Shown one piece after another: positions 8,754 to 17,577 of a stretch of 64,000 nt of DNA. Position 1 is the stretch's first letter. The number at the start of each line of letters is the position of its first letter. This DNA comes from Hohaiivirga grylli (GTDB lineage Bacteria; Pseudomonadota; Alphaproteobacteria; Rhizobiales; Beijerinckiaceae). The notes beneath the pieces were generated by a model that saw nothing but the letters and a program-made list of their open reading frames with translations, had not been told where the DNA came from and did no database searches. The DNA lies in contig NZ_JBBYXI010000003.1 of assembly GCF_039655745.1 (NCBI RefSeq), positions 489,763 through 553,762 on the forward strand, read 5' to 3'. The position numbers were made by a program, and so were the translations under genes.

Positions 8754-8783
8754 AAAAACCCCGATCTCTTGATCGGGGTTTTT
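8754..8783. terminator. Bidirectional terminator between ccdA and the liv binding-protein gene
   Basis: AAAAACCCCGATC (8754-8766) and GATCGGGGTTTTT (8771-8783) are perfect complements around a TCTT loop. It serves two convergent genes, ccdA and the binding-protein gene. Confidence 0.93.
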
Positions 8784-8792
8784 CCTTGAGAC

Positions 8793-9932
8793 TTACTCTG
8801 TGACTTCATTCCCTGTGTAGTCGATGCGCCCGTCTGGAGCTTTCTTCCACTCATAGACAATGTAATCCGGGCGGGTGATATCGCCTTTCTTATCGTAGGA
8901 AAGATCACCGATGACTGTCTTGAAAACACGACCTGAATGAATCACTTCCGCAACTTTTTTCATGTCAGTTGTTGTCTTCGCTTCGGTCATGGCATCCTTC
9001 AGAATCTGGAAAGAAGCATAGCTGTAGAGCGTGTAAGCTTCCGGGTCGATATTCTTGGCATTGAAGGCTGCAACGGCTTCTTTAGCTGCCGGGTTTTTTC
9101 TTGGATCGGCAGAGAAAGTCATGGTTGTGCCAGCAGCGCCCGGGCCAGCAATAGCTGCAAACTCGGTTGAGACAATGCCGTCACCAGACATCAGTTTGGT
9201 TTTAAGGCCCTGATCGCCCATCTGGCGAACAAGCAGTCCGGCTTCTGTAAACAGACCACCGAAATAAACGATATCAACATTGGCCTGCTTGATCTTCGAA
9301 ACAAGAGCTGAGAAGTCTTTTTCGCCCGTGTTGATGCCTTCATAGATGACTTCGGCGATACCCTTGTCATTCAGAACCTTCTTGGTCACATCGGCGAGGC
9401 CTTTACCATAGGTTGTCTTGTCGTGAATAACGGCGACTTTTTTATCTTTGTAGTGCTTTGCAATATATTCGGCAGCGACGGCGCCCTGCTGATCATCACG
9501 ACCACATGTCCGGAAAACATTCCACATGTTGCGATCTGTCAGGGTCGGGTTTGTTGAGCCGGGTGATATCTGAATAATTCCGCTTTCTTCATAAACTTCT
9601 GAAGCGGGAATGGAGACGCTGGAGTTATAGTGACCGACAACAGCTTTAACGCCGTCACCCGCAAACTTATTAGCAACTGATACGCCTTGTTTAGGGTCAG
9701 AAGCGTCATCACCCGTTGCCAGAACAACCTTTTCGCCAAGAATGCCGCCAGCAGCATTAATATCTGCAATTGCCTGCTCCGCACCGTTCTTGAGCTGAGC
9801 ACCGACAGCGGCATTGGGGCCAGTAATCGGGGCACCAAGACCAAGCTTGATCTCCGCATGAGCGGCTGTTGCCATGCTCAGGCCAAGTAAAACAGCAGGG
9901 ATTGCACTTGATAACAGCAGTCTCTTCATCAT
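8793..9932 (-). CDS. livJ: Branched-chain amino acid ABC transporter, periplasmic binding protein
   Basis: The 379-residue product has a clear signal peptide ending TAAHAE and the type I periplasmic-binding fold of the LivJ/LivK family (LGLGAPITGPNAAVGAQ at the start, then AIADINAAGGILGEKV). It should capture leucine, isoleucine or valine, though the ligand cannot be fixed from sequence. The ribosome site AGAGGAAA precedes a double ATG (9932 or 9929). It is the last gene of the liv cluster, 126 bases after the small membrane protein, which leaves room for its own promoter or an mRNA processing site. Binding proteins are usually made in excess over the membrane parts. Confidence 0.94.
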   Translation of the reverse strand: MMKRLLLSSAIPAVLLGLSMATAAHAEIKLGLGAPITGPNAAVGAQLKNGAEQAIADINAAGGILGEKVVLATGDDASDPKQGVSVANKFAGDGVKAVVGHYNSSVSIPASEVYEESGIIQISPGSTNPTLTDRNMWNVFRTCGRDDQQGAVAAEYIAKHYKDKKVAVIHDKTTYGKGLADVTKKVLNDKGIAEVIYEGINTGEKDFSALVSKIKQANVDIVYFGGLFTEAGLLVRQMGDQGLKTKLMSGDGIVSTEFAAIAGPGAAGTTMTFSADPRKNPAAKEAVAAFNAKNIDPEAYTLYSYASFQILKDAMTEAKTTTDMKKVAEVIHSGRVFKTVIGDLSYDKKGDITRPDYIVYEWKKAPDGRIDYTGNEVTE

Positions 9933-10058
9933 GGGGTTTCCTCTCTTGGTGTCTTGGTCCTTTGAAGATTTCCGTTTTTAATGGCGTCTCTTCACGGGAG
10001 TTTTCGGCAGGCTTTTGCATACCGATTGGTTGTGGTCATTCGCTGGAATGACCAGTCT

Positions 10059-10415
10059 TCATATGGCGCTGTTTTTGGCACGCCATGTGAAAGGAGATGT
10101 TCGCTCATAGAGCCAGCGATACTGACGGGTCATCATGCGTGTTCTGGTAAACCGATAACCCAGACTGCCGATGACAATGGCAATCACCAGATCTACGAAG
10201 TAGTAGTGTAGTGACAGGAATGTGCCTTGAAATATTGCAAAATGCAGAAAACGAACACCAATGGTGGTAATGAACAGGCATGGGATTGTTGCCAGATAGC
10301 TGCGCCAGGTGAGAGCCATGGCTCGCCCCGTCATCCATGCAAACCAGCCGCCAATAATGACGGATATCAGAATGAACGGCCAGACAGAGTTCTCCTGAAA
10401 AAACAGGTTCGACAT
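10059..10415 (-). CDS. Small membrane protein of the liv operon (DUF6867-like)
   Basis: The 118-residue protein has about three hydrophobic helices (residues 12-30, 38-60 and 65-90) and a basic C-terminal tail. Its start overlaps the livF stop by one base (TAATG arrangement), so it is translationally coupled to the ATPase. Small membrane proteins of this kind, annotated DUF6867, sit at the same place in liv clusters of other alphaproteobacteria as I recall; the assignment is from position and general character, not from a search. It may be an accessory subunit of the transporter. No function has been shown to my knowledge. Confidence 0.75.
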   Translation of the reverse strand: MSNLFFQENSVWPFILISVIIGGWFAWMTGRAMALTWRSYLATIPCLFITTIGVRFLHFAIFQGTFLSLHYYFVDLVIAIVIGSLGYRFTRTRMMTRQYRWLYERTSPFTWRAKNSAI

Positions 10416-11179
10416 TAATGTGCTCCTCCTTCAAGATAAGCCGCACGGACCTGCTCGTTTTCAAGAAGCTCCTGACCTGTACCGCTCATGGTAATCAGCC
10501 CATTGACCATCACGTAACCGCGATGGGCGAGTTTCAGGGCATGATAGGCATTCTGCTCAACCAGAAAGACAGTCATACCATCCCGGCGGTTCAGATCGCG
10601 GATGGTATTGAATATCTGCTTTACAACTAATGGAGCGAGCCCAAGGGAGGGTTCATCGAGTAGCAGGAGTTTAGGGCGGCTGATGAGTGCACGGGCAATG
10701 GCAAGCATCTGCTGCTCACCGCCTGAAAGTGTGCCACCGCGTTGATGGAGACGCTCTTTCAGGCGGGGGAAGATCGTACAGACGCGCTCAACGTCTTCCT
10801 CAAAATACTGTTGGTCAACAACGACAGTTCCCATCTGAAGGTTTTCATAAACCGTCATTCTGGGAAATATGCGCCGGCCTTCAGGGGATTGTGCAATTGC
10901 TAGCCGTGAAATCTCATGGGTTGGGAGTTTTTCGATATTACGTCCGCAATACAGTATTTCGCCAGCATTCGCCTGAGGAGAGCCGCAGATTGTCATCATG
11001 AGTGTTGACTTACCGGCACCATTGGCGCCGATCAGCGAGACAATTTCACCCTCGAAAATATCCAGATTAATACCTTTCAGGGCTGCGATATGGCCATAAC
11101 TGGCTTTAACGCCTCGAATGCTCAATAAAGGTTGCGGATCATAAGACGGGGCTGGAACAGGAACTGAAACTTGCATCAT
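10415..11179 (-). CDS. livF: Branched-chain amino acid ABC transporter ATP-binding protein LivF
   Basis: The 254-residue ATPase has Walker A GANGAGKST near residue 52, signature LSGGEQQML, Walker B LLLLDEPSLGLAP and the switch histidine in VFLVEQN followed by AYHAL. The MTVYENLQMG segment is typical of LivF rather than LivG. It starts inside the end of livG with a 4-base ATGA overlap, and ends overlapping the small membrane gene. With LivG it powers the LivHM channel. Confidence 0.95.
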   Translation of the reverse strand: MMQVSVPVPAPSYDPQPLLSIRGVKASYGHIAALKGINLDIFEGEIVSLIGANGAGKSTLMMTICGSPQANAGEILYCGRNIEKLPTHEISRLAIAQSPEGRRIFPRMTVYENLQMGTVVVDQQYFEEDVERVCTIFPRLKERLHQRGGTLSGGEQQMLAIARALISRPKLLLLDEPSLGLAPLVVKQIFNTIRDLNRRDGMTVFLVEQNAYHALKLAHRGYVMVNGLITMSGTGQELLENEQVRAAYLEGGAH

Positions 11180-12018
11180 ATTTGTGCCTCCGTTTCCAAC
11201 TTCTCGAGTTCTTCATCATCAACACCGAGATAGGCTGCGATAACTTTGGGATCGTTCTTGATTTCTTCAGGCGTACCGTCAGCAATCTTTGAGCCGTAAT
11301 CCAGAACGATGATATGATCTGATATCTGCATCACCACTGACATATCGTGCTCAATCAGCAGCACAGATGTATTGTGATGGTTACAGATAGCGAGGAGAAG
11401 CTCATTGAGTTGAGAACTCTCCTTCGGGTTGAGACCGGCTGCAGGCTCATCCAGACAGAGCAGGGAAGGCTCCGTACACATGGCCCGGGCGATTTCAAGA
11501 CGGCGCTGGTCTCCGTAAGCGAGGGCGCCAGCGGGCTCATCTGCCCATGATGTCAGACCTGTGCGCTCAAGCCAGAGCATGGCCTTGTCGATCGCTTGTT
11601 TCTCGGCATTCCTGTAGCCACGTGTGCCGAGGAGGCCGAGGATGGAAAAACCTGATGAAATCATCAGATTATTATGCTGAGCAACCAGAAGGTTTTCGAG
11701 AACCGTCATACCTGAGAACAGGCGGATATTCTGGAATGTTCTGGCGACTTTTGCTTTCCATGTAATGTCATGGCCCGGCAATCTTTCAAGCAGGTGCGTA
11801 CTGCCTGTTTTGTCTTTCAGAGATAACATGCCTTCTGTGGGGCGATAGAAACCAGTGATGCAGTTAAAGACGGTTGTCTTGCCTGCACCATTGGGGCCGA
11901 TGACTGCCGTAATATCTCCTCTGCCAACATTTAATGATAGGTCGTTAATTGCCGTGAGCCCGTCAAAACGCATGGTCAGGTGCTCAACCGTCAATACAGG
12001 GTCTGAAAGCCAACGCAT
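11176..12018 (-). CDS. livG: Branched-chain amino acid ABC transporter ATP-binding protein LivG
   Basis: The 280-residue ATPase has Walker A GPNGAGKTTVFNCITGFY near residue 40, a LivG-type Q-loop region (ARTFQNIRLFSGMTVLEN), a signature region read as LAYGDQRRLEIARA and Walker B LLCLDEPAAGLNP. The YGDQRR variant of the ABC signature is normal for LivG. Its start codon shares a base with the livM stop (ATG overlaps at 12018) and its end overlaps livF by 4 bases, which marks tight translational coupling. Confidence 0.95.
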   Translation of the reverse strand: MRWLSDPVLTVEHLTMRFDGLTAINDLSLNVGRGDITAVIGPNGAGKTTVFNCITGFYRPTEGMLSLKDKTGSTHLLERLPGHDITWKAKVARTFQNIRLFSGMTVLENLLVAQHNNLMISSGFSILGLLGTRGYRNAEKQAIDKAMLWLERTGLTSWADEPAGALAYGDQRRLEIARAMCTEPSLLCLDEPAAGLNPKESSQLNELLLAICNHHNTSVLLIEHDMSVVMQISDHIIVLDYGSKIADGTPEEIKNDPKVIAAYLGVDDEELEKLETEAQI

Positions 12019-13472
12019 TAGCCGTGTCCTTCCTTGACGAGGTTTGCACCGATTGCTTTGGTTTTATTGATGGAAACAGTTGGGTTTCTGACAGATATGA
12101 GCCCGCGTGGACGCCAGACCATCATGGCGACCATTGCTAGACCGAAAAGCAGCAAACGATATTCACTCGGGTCAAATGAATCGCCGAAGAAATTTTTGAG
12201 GAATGTCATATTGCGCAACAGTTCAGGCGCAACGGTCAGGACAACAGCGGCGATTGCGACACCGACCTGGGACCCCATACCTCCAAGCACGACAATTGCC
12301 AGAATGATTGCCGATTCCATGAAGTTGAAACTTTCAGGGGAAACGAAGCCCTGACGTGCCGAGAAGAAGGCACCGGCAATACCACCGAACATTGCGCCGA
12401 TTGCAAAGGCGGTGAGCTTGGTATTGCGAGTATTGATACCAAGAGACCGACAGGCTGTTTCGTCTTCACGCAAAGCTTCCCATGCGCGACCAATAGGGAG
12501 ACGACGCATGCGTATTGTGATGAAGTTTGTCAGTAGTGCGAGTGCAAGAATAAGATAATACAGAAATATCCAGCGATGCATTGCGTCATAAGGCAGGCCA
12601 AATGTTGCGGCAAATCCGTTGTCTGCACTTGTGAAAGGAATACCGAAGAAGGTGACTTTCGGGATTGAGGAGATCCCATTGGCGCCGTTGGAGAAACTTT
12701 CCCAGTTCAGGAGAACAAGGCGGGTGATTTCACCGAAAGCAAGCGTCACAATCGCCAGATAGTCACCCCGCAGGCGCAAAATCGGGAAGCCGAGGATAAT
12801 CCCCCAGAAGGCAGCCAGTATGCCAGCAAGCGGCAGACATATCCAGAATGAGACACCAAAATTTGTTGCCAGCAGGGCATAGGTGTAGGCACCTACTGCG
12901 TAAAACGCGACATACCCAAGGTCGAGCAGACCAGCGAGACCAACAACGATATTCAGTCCCCAGCCCAACATGACGTAAGTCAGAGCCAGAATTGCCAGAT
13001 CGAGCCAGGATCTGGAGGCTGCGAGGCCTCCTGTTGCGACAGCTGCAATGATTGGGAAGGTGAATGCAATACCAACAAGAATGTAGCCGGTCAGGGGAAG
13101 TAGCTTTGCAGATAAACTGCTTTCTTCCTCAATTTGCGGTTTTGCGCTTGTTGGGCTGCTTTCTTTCGTTCTGTTTCGATATGTTGCGCTGGCAAGTCGA
13201 ACAAACCGGAACAGGAAGGTTGCGATAACAAAGGTCACAACCCAGCCCCAGTGAGATGCCAGCTCAAGAATATTGAACTGGTTCTTCTCCAGTTTGAACC
13301 CAATGATCGGGACACACAGGAGCAGAACAATAATTGCGGTCAGGGCTGAATCTTTAGCGAGGCCTTCAAGATCAATGGTTTTAAGTCGATCCGTGATCTG
13401 TTTTCGGCTGGCTGCTGTGGTTGGTGGGAGCTGATGTATATTCATAGGCGTTCCCATCTCAGACCTTCTCAA
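12018..13472 (-). CDS. livM: Branched-chain amino acid ABC transporter permease LivM
   Basis: The 484-residue permease is longer than the usual 320-430 residues. The extra part is N-terminal: about 140 residues with two or three added hydrophobic segments separated by a charged linker (SATYRNRTKESSPTSAK), before the conserved core. Core features are WGLNIVVGLAGLLDLGYVAF, the cytoplasmic coupling loop EALREDETACRSLGIN and GMGSQVGVAIAAVVLT. It overlaps livH by 14 bases. Long LivM forms are known in Proteobacteria, where the added segments resemble E. coli LivM. Confidence 0.94.
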   Translation of the reverse strand: MRRSEMGTPMNIHQLPPTTAASRKQITDRLKTIDLEGLAKDSALTAIIVLLLCVPIIGFKLEKNQFNILELASHWGWVVTFVIATFLFRFVRLASATYRNRTKESSPTSAKPQIEEESSLSAKLLPLTGYILVGIAFTFPIIAAVATGGLAASRSWLDLAILALTYVMLGWGLNIVVGLAGLLDLGYVAFYAVGAYTYALLATNFGVSFWICLPLAGILAAFWGIILGFPILRLRGDYLAIVTLAFGEITRLVLLNWESFSNGANGISSIPKVTFFGIPFTSADNGFAATFGLPYDAMHRWIFLYYLILALALLTNFITIRMRRLPIGRAWEALREDETACRSLGINTRNTKLTAFAIGAMFGGIAGAFFSARQGFVSPESFNFMESAIILAIVVLGGMGSQVGVAIAAVVLTVAPELLRNMTFLKNFFGDSFDPSEYRLLLFGLAMVAMMVWRPRGLISVRNPTVSINKTKAIGANLVKEGHG

Positions 13473-14382
13473 TCTCTGGACGTCCGAGAATACCGGACGG
13501 CATGAAGATCAATACGATTGCCAGAATCGAGAATGCCGCTACATCTTTGTAGGCAACACCGACATAGTTCGACCAGAATACCTCAACAAAGGCGATGATC
13601 ATCGCACCAAGCACGGCACCGGGCAGGGAGCCAATGCCGCCCAGAACAGCGGCAGTAAATGCCTTGATGCCGGGGATGAAGCCATCGGCGAAGTTGATGT
13701 TGTTGTAGTAGAGAAGGTGCATGACCCCTGCAACAGCTGCGAGACCTGCGCCAAATACGAAGGTCAGGGCGATGGTGCGGTCAACATTGATACCCAGAAG
13801 TGATGCCATACGTCTGTCCTGCTCGCAGGCGCGTTGGGCACGTCCTAAAGGCGTTTTCTGAACGATGTAGCGGAAAACAAGCAGAACAATGAGAGTTGTT
13901 GCCCAGATCAGTATCTGTTTGTTGGCGATGGTTACAGGAAAACCATTACTTTCAAAAAGAACATGAACGCCGTGAATCTGGATATTGTCAGACAGGTTCT
14001 TGCCGCTTGGGTCCTGAGCGACGCGAACAAAATTTGACAGGAAAATTGAGACACCGATTGCTGAGATCAGTGGTGCAAGGCGGAAAGAACCCCTGAGTGG
14101 CTTATAGGCCGTTCTCTCGATGGCCCATCCCCATAAGGCTGTCAGGAGGACCGCCCCAATCAGAACAATCATCAGGGCGAGTGCAATTGATGAGATACCA
14201 AGGAATGTTGTCACTGCAAGAAACAGAATAAGTGCGATGAACGCTGAAAGCATGAAAACGTCGCCATGGGCAAAGTTGACCATTCCGATAATACCGAAAA
14301 CCATGGAGTAACCGATGGCAATCAAGCCATAGATAGAGCCGAGGGTCAGTCCATTAATGAGCTGTTGGGCGAATATCTCCAA
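13459..14382 (-). CDS. livH: Branched-chain amino acid ABC transporter permease LivH
   Basis: The 307-residue permease opens with QQLINGLTLGSIYGLIAIGYSMVFG-type sequence and contains GMVNFAHGDVFMLSAF, the coupling-loop RACEQDRRMASLLGIN and GGIGSLPGAVLGAMIIAFVE. These are standard LivH landmarks. It is the first gene of a six-gene minus-strand unit (livH-livM-livG-livF-small membrane protein-binding protein). The ribosome site GAGGAGGG lies directly upstream. The 299-base gap to the divergent flavin reductase gene should contain the operon promoter. Confidence 0.95.
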   Translation of the reverse strand: MEIFAQQLINGLTLGSIYGLIAIGYSMVFGIIGMVNFAHGDVFMLSAFIALILFLAVTTFLGISSIALALMIVLIGAVLLTALWGWAIERTAYKPLRGSFRLAPLISAIGVSIFLSNFVRVAQDPSGKNLSDNIQIHGVHVLFESNGFPVTIANKQILIWATTLIVLLVFRYIVQKTPLGRAQRACEQDRRMASLLGINVDRTIALTFVFGAGLAAVAGVMHLLYYNNINFADGFIPGIKAFTAAVLGGIGSLPGAVLGAMIIAFVEVFWSNYVGVAYKDVAAFSILAIVLIFMPSGILGRPEIEKV

Positions 14383-14681
14383 AATCCCTCCTCAAGGCAT
14401 TGCGCCTTTGATGACATCGCTGGTTCATCACCAGTGATCCTGTCTTGAAGAGCTAGGACAGCATTCTGACGCGGCAAATCTGAGAGACTAGGCAATTCGT
14501 ACAATAGCCAGATGGCTCTAAGCCGTTTGTATAAAAGGATTTTATCGTTTATGCCTATTTTGATTTCATCGTGCTTTTGTATTGTTCAATACCGCACAGA
14601 GACAGCCTGTGGTTTATGCACTATATAGACTTCAGTGCTACATATTTGAGCATAAATAAAACTGGGAAGTTACGTTAAATT

Positions 14682-15206
14682 ATGTCTCTAAAGGCGGAAA
14701 TTTCAGAGAGCGCCCTCTCGGCTGTCGACCCTAAACAATATCGTGAAGGGATGAGCAGGCTTGGTGCCGCTGTCAGTATTGTTACGACACAGGGTAAGGC
14801 AGGGCAGGCAGGTTTAGCTGCAACAGCCGTCACATCCGTTACCGATCAACCGGCTACGCTTATTGTCTGTATCAACTCCCTCAGCCGCTCGGGACATACT
14901 ATTGAAGAGAACGAAGTGTTTGCGGTCAATGTACTGTCAGCAGACGATCAATATGTTGCAGAAGTTTTCGGTGGCTATACCGATGTACCACGCGATAAGC
15001 GTTTTGATGTTGGTGAATGGCAGATTGGTGCAACAGGAGTGCCTGTATTAAAGACAGCAATTGCAACATTTGAATGCCGGGTTACCGGACAGAATATTGT
15101 TGCATCCCATCGTGTGCTTCTGGGGGAGGTTGTTGCCGTTCATCTGGGACAAAAAGCAGAACCGCTTATGTACTTTGATCGGGATTACCGGAAGATTGAA
15201 CTGTAA
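14682..15206 (+). CDS. Flavin reductase family protein
   Basis: The 174-residue protein matches the FMN-binding split-barrel flavin reductases (HpaC/RutF type). Typical elements are YREGMSRLGAAVSIVTT, the FMN-contacting GLAATAVTSVTDQPATL and INSLSRSGHTIEENEVFAVNVL. Such enzymes use NAD(P)H to supply reduced flavin to a partner monooxygenase. No two-component oxygenase is next to it, so the partner is unknown. It is transcribed divergently from the liv operon. A second, longer protein of the same broad fold is at 43254-43868. Confidence 0.88.
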   Translation: MSLKAEISESALSAVDPKQYREGMSRLGAAVSIVTTQGKAGQAGLAATAVTSVTDQPATLIVCINSLSRSGHTIEENEVFAVNVLSADDQYVAEVFGGYTDVPRDKRFDVGEWQIGATGVPVLKTAIATFECRVTGQNIVASHRVLLGEVVAVHLGQKAEPLMYFDRDYRKIEL

Positions 15207-15320
15207 ATATGGGTGGAAGGCGCCATAATTTGTCCTTTGTATTATGAGAGGTTGGTTTCTGCTTGGCGAACACTAATTTAAACGATAGATAAAAATACTC
15301 TTTTTCTGGATACCATCGAC

Positions 15321-15917
15321 TTGACGTCTGTTGCCCATACTTCTGAAGTTATTGCAGAACTAGCCGTTGATAGCGAAGACAGCCTGACTGTCAGAGACAT
15401 TATTGCGGCTCTGGGTGATCGTGCCTATGCGTTATTGATCGTCGTATTCGCTATTCCAAGCTGCTTACCGATGCCACCGCCCATTCCTCTAATCTGTGGG
15501 TTTTTACTGGCCTTTATTGCTGTACAGTTGATATTAGGTTGGCAAACGCCTTGGTTTCCAAGGGCTATTTTAAGCAGAGAAGTTAATCGTCGCGATGTAG
15601 CCCGTGTTGCAGCCCGGGCTATTCCGATTTTCAGGAAACTTGAAAAGTATTCCCGTCCTCGTCTGAAATTTTTCATTGAGCCGGTTGCTTATCGCATGAT
15701 CGGTGTTCTCTTGCTCTGCCTCGCAATCGCTCTTGTTTTTTCTCCCCCCTTTATTGGACAGATACCTCTTGGTTTTGCCATTTGTCTGATTGGCCTCGGG
15801 ATTGTTGAGCGCGATGGTCTGATTTCCTGTGTCGGTTTGGCGCTGGGTGGTTTTGGCGCATCCCTGAGCTATGGCTTTATATACGCACTTGTTGCCGGAT
15901 TTAGTGCGATTTTCTGA
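15321..15917 (+). CDS. ExoD-family membrane protein
   Basis: The 198-residue protein has the ExoD pattern: a soluble start (LTVRDIIAALGDRAYALLIVV), the proline-rich first membrane hairpin AIPSCLPMPPPIPLICGF, then further helices after residue 130. ExoD was named in Rhizobium for an effect on exopolysaccharide production, but its biochemical role is unknown. The start used is TTG at 15321; a stop lies in frame 42 bases upstream and no ATG is available between, so the non-ATG start is forced unless the protein begins much later. No exopolysaccharide genes adjoin it. Confidence 0.82.
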   Translation: MTSVAHTSEVIAELAVDSEDSLTVRDIIAALGDRAYALLIVVFAIPSCLPMPPPIPLICGFLLAFIAVQLILGWQTPWFPRAILSREVNRRDVARVAARAIPIFRKLEKYSRPRLKFFIEPVAYRMIGVLLLCLAIALVFSPPFIGQIPLGFAICLIGLGIVERDGLISCVGLALGGFGASLSYGFIYALVAGFSAIF

Positions 15918-15921
15918 GGCC

Positions 15922-16773
15922 TCACTTAAATAGTGAGAAGGCCTGGTAACCTGCAAAGAAATATATGGATGGAATGTCCATCAATTCAATGATGGCGATC
16001 ATACCTTTTGCTACAAACTGGCCAAGGGGCCTGAAAAGGAAAACGGCGATGATCAATAAGGTGGGACCAGCCTGGCGCCATTTATGCCCGATGGCTTGCA
16101 ACTCATAACTCAGGTAAGGCTCGATAATTCCCCAGCCATCCAGCCCGGGAATTGGTAACAGGTTCCAGATCAGCGATATTGCAAGAAAACCGGCCAGAAG
16201 GGCCAATGAACACCAGAAGAGACCTGTTCCTCCCATTTTATGCAAACCAAGCGAAAAAGGTACGGCTGTAAGACAAAGACATAGCAAGGTCATGAAAGGG
16301 CCGGCGACTGATACGGCACTTTGCCAGTCTCTGCTCCTTAATCTGCTGGGGCGGATATAAACAGCGCCTCCGGGTAATGCGATGAAACCCATGATAATAA
16401 AGAGGGTTGGCATAAGCAGGCTATAAACAGGATGTGTATAGGAAAGGGGATCAAGTGTCAGATAGCCGGTATCGGCTACGGCTTTATCTCCGCCTTTATA
16501 GGCAACAATAGCATGCCCGAATTCATGCAGGCACAGGGCAATAAGCCATCCAGAGACAACAAAGAGAAATGGCCCGATTGTTTCTGAAAGTGCCATGTCA
16601 TTATACATCATGACACCAGAGATTATCATAATCGCAACCAGTCCTATAAAGCTTGGGCTGATGTGATGGCGTGTTCTGAGGCTGGATGTTTTTCTAAGCA
16701 TAGGGTTTGTTACCAGTTGGGCAAAATGCGCCTTTTCAGGTTTGCACATACAGGCTCTGGTGCAAACGTGCAA
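15922..16773 (-). CDS. M50-family (site-2 protease-like) membrane metallopeptidase
   Basis: The 283-residue membrane protein carries the zinc motif HEFGH in helix 2-3 (LCLHEFGHAIVAYKGG) and the C-terminal NLLPIPGLDGW, which supplies the third metal ligand (Asp) as in S2P-like proteases. It has five or six helices and no PDZ domain, so it belongs to the compact group of the family. ATG 16701 (MLRKTSSLRT) would remove a cysteine-rich 24-residue N-terminus and may be the true start. Its gene starts 32 bases after the end of radC on the same strand, so the two could be cotranscribed. Confidence 0.85.
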   Translation of the reverse strand: MHVCTRACMCKPEKAHFAQLVTNPMLRKTSSLRTRHHISPSFIGLVAIMIISGVMMYNDMALSETIGPFLFVVSGWLIALCLHEFGHAIVAYKGGDKAVADTGYLTLDPLSYTHPVYSLLMPTLFIIMGFIALPGGAVYIRPSRLRSRDWQSAVSVAGPFMTLLCLCLTAVPFSLGLHKMGGTGLFWCSLALLAGFLAISLIWNLLPIPGLDGWGIIEPYLSYELQAIGHKWRQAGPTLLIIAVFLFRPLGQFVAKGMIAIIELMDIPSIYFFAGYQAFSLFK

Positions 16774-16805
16774 TCACGAGGGGATTATTTTCTCTGTTAT
16801 GCTGA

Positions 16806-17513
16806 TCAAAAGCAGCCGTTTTCACGCATGCTAAAATGCCCAAATCGTCCAATGATAAGATGATCATGAACTGTAATGCCCAGAGAGTTGGCAATTGCAA
16901 CAATCTCCCGTGTGGTTTGAATATCACTCTCCGATGGGGTTGGATCCCCTGATGGGTGATTATGCGCTAATATCAAGGCTGTTGCAGAGAGTTCTAATGT
17001 TCGTTTGATAACCTCTCTGGGGTAAAGCGGAGTGTGATCAATTGTTCCGGTATGCATGACTTCATCGGCAACTAATCCATTGCGTTTGTCGAGGAAGAGG
17101 ATGCGCGTCTGCTCCCGATCTGAGAAAGCCATAGCCGAGCGACAATGATCAATGACATCGTTGATTGATGAGAGAATACGGTTTTCCGTGATGGCGCCTT
17201 TGATGTAACGCTGGGCCCCAGCCTGAATAATTTTCAGGTCAAGCGCGATCGTTTCTCCAATTCCCTTACATTCTAACAAGCGGGGAATAGGGGCAGCCAG
17301 AACTTCAGCGAAACTTCCGAATTTCGCAATAAGTGCTTTGGCAAGAGGTTTAACATCCTGACGCTGGTTGCTGCGACACAGGATAAGTTCCAGAAGCTCA
17401 TAATCAGGGAGGGCGTCTGTCCCAGCTTCAATAAAGCGGGTGCGGAGCCGCTGTCTGTGCCCGTGAAAATGGGGTTTGTCAGGATTACTTTCTGCCATTG
17501 CACCTTGCATCAT
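16806..17513 (-). CDS. radC: RadC-family JAB domain protein
   Basis: The 235-residue protein has the RadC layout: an N-terminal helix-hairpin-helix region (ELLELILCRSNQRQDVKPLAKALI, residues about 38-62, shown in part) and a C-terminal JAMM/MPN metalloprotease-like domain with the signature HNHPSGDPTPSESD. The upstream acidic and histidine ligands are in the same domain. Despite the name, a role in DNA repair was withdrawn for E. coli RadC, and the function is unknown. A double ATG at the N-terminus (MMQGAMAESN) leaves the exact start open. The gene lies 64 bases downstream of map. Confidence 0.92.
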   Translation of the reverse strand: MMQGAMAESNPDKPHFHGHRQRLRTRFIEAGTDALPDYELLELILCRSNQRQDVKPLAKALIAKFGSFAEVLAAPIPRLLECKGIGETIALDLKIIQAGAQRYIKGAITENRILSSINDVIDHCRSAMAFSDREQTRILFLDKRNGLVADEVMHTGTIDHTPLYPREVIKRTLELSATALILAHNHPSGDPTPSESDIQTTREIVAIANSLGITVHDHLIIGRFGHFSMRENGCF

Positions 17514-17577
17514 TCAATCGGAACGATCGTAAGAAATGCAAGCTTACAAGGCAATAAAAGCTTCTTAGTACTTCCGA

